A DNA stretch of 64,000 bases from Pseudisothecium myosuroides (taxonomy: Eukaryota > Streptophyta > Bryopsida > Hypnales > Lembophyllaceae). The stretch covers positions 21,762,001 to 21,826,000 of the forward strand of contig OX637295.1 in NCBI GenBank assembly GCA_951799445.1. Direction: 5' to 3'. Shown here piece after piece: positions 59,151 to 64,000 of the stretch; within the stretch, counting starts at the first letter, position 1; every line of letters begins with the position of its first letter. Both the position numbers and the translations under genes were made by a program. The notes under the pieces are model-generated. The model was given only the letters and a program-made list of their open reading frames with translations, had not been told where the DNA came from and did no database searches.

Positions 59151-59800
59151 ACCCCTAAATGCACAAGGCACCTAAATGTGGTGTTGAAGACACTTTGAAG
59201 TTAAATAAAACCTTAGCAAATTGCTATTTTCAATATTTCAAATCTTGGAAAGGTTGTTTTTGAAGTGCAGTTTTAGCATCAAATATCCAATTTTGAAAAT
59301 GAATGATTATGATTTCTCCATTCAAGGTTTTCTGCAAACGTACCCAGTGCAATCTAGACTTTTTGTACATTTAAGGGCTCTTGGAAATGAGCCTCAAATA
59401 CAGTAGATCTTGGAGAAAAAATCACACTAAAAATTCATTTACAAAAATAGTAGAGTACATTTTGAGAAGTCATAAATTGATTGGGGTTGTATTTGTTAGG
59501 TCCTTCAACCTCATATTATTTTGGTCTTCAATTTTTCTGACTTAACATGCAAAAAGCGAGATCGTTTTAACAACCCGATGGTCAAACATTATAATCTTTC
59601 AATCTTTCAATGATATTGTTGTGTTCTCTTTTCCTATGCGATCTCTAACATGTCTAGTTTGAATTCGTACGGTTACTAGTCCAAAAAAATTAATTCAACT
59701 TATGAAAACTATACCTTCTTATTCTATTTAGAGCAAACACCAAGAGGCTCAAAAGTAAAAATTGAGTCTGTGACATTTAGAGGTACCTTAGAGACAAAAG
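59151..59800 (+). mobile_element. TTAA-family element 15 (degenerate)
   Basis: Left end ACCCCTAAATGCACAAGGCA; interior parallels 63160-63805 (CATTATAATCTTTCA, ACATGTCTAGTTTGAAT). The right end has decayed to GACATTTAGAGGTACC. Confidence 0.55.
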
Positions 59801-59824
59801 CAAAATCATAACATTCGCTAAAAC

Positions 59825-60300
59825 CCGGAGTCGCCTGGTACCCGAGGTCGCCCAAAATCTGAACTCGCCCATGTCCGTGAAGTTCAGAAGAAGAACAAAG
59901 CGCTACACAAAATCCCTAAACCGCTCACCATACCCGAGGTCGCCCATACACAAAGTCGCCACACACCCGAGGTCTACACAGAGCCCATAATTCGGCACAG
60001 CGAAGCAGGGCCTGCACCGGAGGTCGCCCAATTCGTCCAAGACCCGAGGTCGCCGAGGACAGTGTTTCCTGTCGAACACAAGAGTTTCCCCACACGAGGT
60101 CGCCCATACCTGCGTTCTCTCAACTGTACCCGAGGTCTCCTCAAACCCGAGGTCGCTCATGCCAATGTGGTTCTCAGCCCCTCCCCACCTGAGGTCGCCC
60201 ACACACGAAGTCGCCCACACACGAGGTCGCCCAGGACAGTATTCTCTCAAAGACAGCAGAGGCTAGTACCTGAGGTCGCCCAGCACCCGAGGTCGCACTA
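59825..60300 (+). repeat. GC-rich CCCGAGGTCGCCC array, satellite unit 1
   Basis: About 13 motif copies (for example near 59843, 59935, 60043, 60096, 60222), spacing irregular, all in the plus orientation. No gene follows within the unit. Confidence 0.8.
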
Positions 60301-60539
60301 TGTTAGCATTTCACGGAGCAATTGTGAAGTTTAATTTCGTGCAATTTGAAAGGTCTCCCTAAGCCCTAAACCCTAAAGAAAAGAACTTCAAGAGATAATT
60401 CGATTCACTCTTTTTTCTTTCCTCTAAAGAAGTTTTATACATTTGTATAATTTTTCTCAATGTTCATTTGCATTCATGAATTTCATTTCTACTCATAACA
60501 CGTACTTCTCAACCTATGAATATGGGCCAAGAAGTTCCA

Positions 60540-61520
60540 TTCTTTACCCTAAGTGAACCCTAAGTCAATGAAAAATAATTCCATCACTTAATATCCTACA
60601 CCACTCCCTTCCCCCACCCCATTTTTTTTAATCCTAAGTGCATTTGAACATAATGAAAAATAACTCCATCAAAATAATTCCATCACTTTGTATTTGTTTC
60701 TATTCCCTCCCCATTTTTTTTTAATCCTAAGTGGGTTTGAACTCAATGGAAAATAATTCCATCACTTTGTATTTGTTTCTATTCCCTCCCCATTTTTAAA
60801 AATCCTAAGTGGGTTTGAATAAAATGAATAATAGTTCCATTACTTTGTATTTGTTAGCACTCCCTCCCCATTTTTTGAAATTCTAAGTGGATTTGAATAA
60901 AGTGAATAATAGTTCTATGACTTTGTAATTGTTTGCACACCCTCTCCATATTTTTTAATCCTAAGTGGGTTTGAATAAAATGAATAATAGTTCCATAACT
61001 TTGTATTTGTTTCTATTCCCTCCCCATTTTTTAAAATCCTAAGTGGGTTTGAACTCAATGGAAAATAATTCCATCACTTTGTATTTGTTTCTATTCCCTC
61101 CCCATTTTTTTTAATCCTAAGTGGGTTTGAACTCAATGGAAAATAATTCCATCACTTTGTATTTGTTTCTATTCCCTTCCCATTTTTTTTAATCCTAAGT
61201 GGGTTTGAATAAAATGAATAATAGTTCCATCACTTTGTATTTGTTTCTATTCCCTCCCCATTTTTTTTAATCCTAAGTGGGTTTGAATAAAATGAATAAT
61301 AGTTCCATCACTTTGTATTTGTTTCTATTCCCTCCCCATTTTTTTTAATCCTAAGTGGGTTTGAATTAAATGAATAATAGTTCCATAACTTTGTATTTGT
61401 TTCTATTCCCTCCCCATTTTTTTTAATCCTAAGTGGATTTGAACTCAATGGAAAATAATTCCATCACTTCATATTTGTTTGCACTACCTCCCCATTTTTT
61501 TAAATTCCATTGTAAGCCTA
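60540..61520 (+). repeat. Minisatellite, ~78-bp unit, array 1
   Basis: Unit contains CACTTTGTATTTGTTTCTAT, TCCCTCCCCATTTTTT, AATCCTAAGTGGGTTTGAA and an AATAATAGTTCCAT or AAAATAATTCCAT variant. About 12 copies; adjacent copies start 78-79 bp apart. Confidence 0.88.
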
Positions 61521-61629
61521 ATTCAATGATAAATGGAAATTAGCATTGCATTCCCTAAAGCAAAATAGAATAACAGCCAAGACGCAGCTGGCCAACTTAA
61601 TGCTTGAATTTAAGAACAGGGATATTCTC

Positions 61630-61960
61630 CCACAAAAGCACCCGAGGTCGCCCGTACCCTAGGTCGCCCCTCTGAAATTGTGGGAATTTCAAACGGGGTG
61701 TGCTCCCGCTTCTTGCACCCGAGGTCGCCGAGGACAGTGTTTCCTGTCGAGCACAAGAGTTTCCCTACACGAGGTCGCCCATACCCGCGTTCTCTCAACT
61801 GTACCCGAGGTCGCTCATGCCAATGCGGTTCTCAGCCCCTCCCCACCTGAGGTTGCCCCAACCGAGGTCGCCCGCACACGAAGTCGCCCACACACGAGGT
61901 CGCCCAGGACAGTGTTCTCTCAAAGACAGCGGAGGCTAGTACCTGAGGTCGCACTATGTT
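61630..61960 (+). repeat. GC-rich CCCGAGGTCGCCC array, satellite unit 2
   Basis: Ten or so motif copies in plus orientation, closely matching unit 1 (ACAAGAGTTTCCCTACACGA, CTCAGCCCCTCCCCACCTGA). Confidence 0.8.
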
Positions 61961-62012
61961 AGCATTTCACGGAGCAATCGTGAAGTTTAATTTCGTGCAA
62001 TTTGAAAGGTCT

Positions 62013-62040
62013 CCCTAAACCCTAAACCCTAAACCCTAAA
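62013..62040 (+). repeat. Interstitial telomere-type repeat (CCCTAAA)4
   Basis: Four CCCTAAA units. The equivalent place in satellite unit 1 (60356-60377) has three, one changed to CCCTAAG. CCCTAAA is the usual plant telomere unit. Confidence 0.9.
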
Positions 62041-62209
62041 GAAAAGAACTTCAAGAGATAATTCGATTCACTCTTTTTTCTTTCCTCTAAAGAAGTTTTA
62101 TACATTTGTATAATTTTTCTCAATGTTCATTTGCATTCATGAATTTCATTTCTACTCATAACACGTACTTCTCAACCTATGAATATGGGCCGAGAAGTTC
62201 CATTCTTTA

Positions 62210-63080
62210 CCCTAAGTGAACCCTAAGTCAATGGAAAATAATTCAATCACTTTGTATTTGTTTCTATTCTCTCCCCATTTTTTTTAATCCTAAGTGGATT
62301 TGAATAAAGTGAATAATAGTTCCATCACTTTGTATTTGTTTGCACACCCTCCCCATTTTTTTTAATCCTAAGTGGGTTTGAATAAAATGAATAATAGTTC
62401 CATCACTTTGTATTTGTTTCTATTCCCTCTCCATTTTTTTTAATCCTAAGTGGATTTGAATAAAGTGAATAATAGTTCCATGACTTTGTAATTGTTTGCA
62501 CACCCTCCCCATTTTTTTTAATCCTAAGTGGGTTTAAATAAAATGAATAATAGTTCCATCACTTTGTATTTGTTTCTATTTCCTCCCCATTTTTTAAAAA
62601 TCCTAAGTGGGTTTGAATAAAATGAATAATAGTTCCATAACTTTGTATTTGTTTCTATTCCCTTCCCATTTATTTTAATCCTAAGTGGATTTGAACTCAA
62701 TGGAAAATAATTCAATCACTTTGTATTTGTTTCTATTCCCTCTCCATTTTTTTAATCCTAAGTGGATTTGAATAAAGTGAATAATAGTTCCATGACTTTG
62801 TAATTGTTTGCACACCCTCCCCATTTTTTTTAATCCTAAGTGGGTTTGAATAAAATGAATAATAGTTTCATCACTTTGTATTTGTTTCTATTCCCTCCCC
62901 ATATTTTTTAATCCTAAGTGGATTTGAATAAAATGAACAATAGTTCCATGACTTCATATTTGTTAGCTCTCCCTCCCGATTTTTTAAAATTCTAAGTGGA
63001 TTTGAATAAAATGGAAAATAATTCCATCAGTTTGTATTTGTTTGCGCACCCTCCCCATTTGTTTTAATCCCATTTTAATC
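62210..63080 (+). repeat. Minisatellite, ~78-bp unit, array 2
   Basis: Same unit as array 1, about 11 copies, with GTGAATAATAGTTCCATGAC variants more frequent. Confidence 0.88.
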
Positions 63081-63159
63081 CTAATTCAATGATAAATGGA
63101 AATTAGCATTGCATTCCTTAAAGCAAAATAGAATAACAGCCAAGACGGAGTTGGCTAAC

Positions 63160-63805
63160 TTAACCCCTAAATGCTCGAGGCACCAAAATCTGGTGTTTGC
63201 AAAACTTTGAAGTCAAACAAAACTCAACCAAGTTGCTATTTTTAGTAGTTTAAAAATTTTGGAAAGTTCTTTGTGAAGTCTAGTTTTAGCATCAAAAATC
63301 CGATCTTGAAAATAATCAATAGTGATTTTTCTATTGAAGATTTTGTGCAAGGGTACCCATTGCAATCTTGACTTCCCATAGTGTTGAGAGCTCTTGGAAA
63401 TGAGTCTCAAATACACTAGATCTTGGATCAAAAATCACATTCAAAATTCATTTAAAAAAACTATAGAGTAGATTTTAAGAAGCCATAAGTTGATTGGGGT
63501 TATACATGTTAGGCTCTTTAACCTCATATTTTTTTGGTCACCATTTTTTTAGATTCGACTTGTGAAAAGAGGGTTGAAATTTTTTTGCAGTTTTAACACC
63601 CTCATGGTCAAACATTATAATCTTTCACTCTATAAGTGATATTGTTGTGTTTTCTTTTCCTATGAGATCTCTAACATGTCTAGTTTGAATTGGTACGGTT
63701 ACAATTTTAAAAAAATTGATACAACTTATCAAAATGTTGGCATTTTGTTCAATTCAAAGCAAATTCCAAGTCACTCAAAACAAGCCTTGGGCATTTAGGG
63801 GTTAA
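63160..63805 (+). mobile_element. TTAA-family element 16 with an exact empty site in the window
   Basis: TTAACCCCTAAATGCTCGAG at the left, GGGCATTTAGGGGTTAA at the right, 646 bp. Flanks GGCTAAC-TTAA-TGCTTGAATTTAAGAACA match the uninterrupted GGCCAAC-TTAA-TGCTTGAATTTAAGAACA at 61590-61619 of the previous satellite unit. This shows a clean insertion that duplicated TTAA only. Confidence 0.93.
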
Positions 63806-63839
63806 TGCTTGAATTTAAGAACATGAATATTCTCTCACA

Positions 63840-64000
63840 AGAGCACCCGACTGACCTGAGGTTGCCCAACCCAAGGTCGCCCCTCTAAAATTGCGGGAAT
63901 TTCAAAGGGTTTTGCTCCAGCTTCTTGCACCCGAGGTCGCCACACGGATGTTCGCCACACCTGAGGTCGCTGATGGTAGCACCCGAGGTCGCCCAGACAC
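63840..64000 (+). repeat. GC-rich array, start of satellite unit 3 (cut by window end)
   Basis: CACCCGAGGTCGCC and variants resume in plus orientation up to the last base. Confidence 0.75.

Larger units (their letters stand above)
59825..63159 (+). repeat. Macrosatellite, unit about 1.6-1.7 kb (two units, third starting)
   Basis: Unit order: GC-rich GAGGTCGCC array; CACTATGTTAGCATTTCACG; CCCTAAA telomere-like units; a constant ~180-bp stretch (GAACTTCAAGAGATAATTCG...); ~78-bp minisatellite; GATAAATGGAAATTAGCATT; AACAGCCAAGACG; then the next array. GACAGTGTTTCCTGTCGA recurs at 60058 and 61733, a period of 1675. The second unit is followed by a TTAA element and then a third array at 63840. Confidence 0.85.

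Noticed and set aside
59903..60334. Open frames with PEVAH and TRSRP repeats, also at 61610-61962
   Set aside because: Repeat-derived; the phrase changes with frame and the frames are not kept between the two satellite units.
60540..61520. CRISPR-like array
   Set aside because: The whole 78-bp unit repeats with scattered substitutions; there are no unique spacers, and the context is a plant nuclear genome.

Overview
This is a eukaryotic nuclear window, almost certainly from a land plant. The evidence is a spliced xanthine dehydrogenase gene, an ankyrin-PGG membrane protein of the plant type, interstitial CCCTAAA telomere units, and very dense small DNA transposons and satellites in an AT-rich background. 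The short XDH introns and the style of the single-exon genes would fit a bryophyte or other early-diverging plant, but I cannot prove the species. There are no bacterial operons, CRISPR arrays or tRNA/rRNA genes that I can support.

Layout: 0-3 kb holds the first five coding exons of xanthine dehydrogenase (minus strand), leaving the window at its left edge. 3.0-4.1 kb is a tandem repeat behind that gene, followed by a G-rich microsatellite. 4.5-25 kb is gene-poor and packed with repeats: elements of a family that ends in TTAA and CCCCTAAAGG, a larger DNA transposon with an 8-bp target duplication (13.9-16.4 kb), a Tourist-like MITE, a SINE-like retroposon, and other MITEs. 25.3-27.1 kb is an intact ankyrin/PGG gene. 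28-39.5 kb is again repeat-rich, with two related long foldback elements (35.5-38.8 kb) and a few GC-richer islands that may be exon fragments.

From 39.5 kb to the end the character changes. Three single-exon loci of unrelated or partly related products (a 226-aa unknown protein; a broken paralogue with a coiled-coil tail; a divergent protein kinase) each have the same kind of upstream GC-rich array. The array is built on the motif CCCGAGGTCGCCC, always in the same orientation relative to the gene, followed by a TATA-like element and, in two cases, a shared leader sequence. A RING-H2 protein gene with an in-frame stop lies between them. The same GC-rich module, without a gene behind it, is amplified at 59.8-64.0 kb as a macrosatellite with units of about 1.6-1.7 kb; each unit also carries telomere-like units and a ~78-bp minisatellite.

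The strongest candidates for something undescribed are (1) this shared promoter-like module attached to different genes and to a macrosatellite, and (2) the TTAA transposon family. The second is supported by a precise empty site inside this window, by element-in-element insertions, and by a GGGCAG-N3-GGGCAG motif placed 201-204 bp from the element end in many copies.
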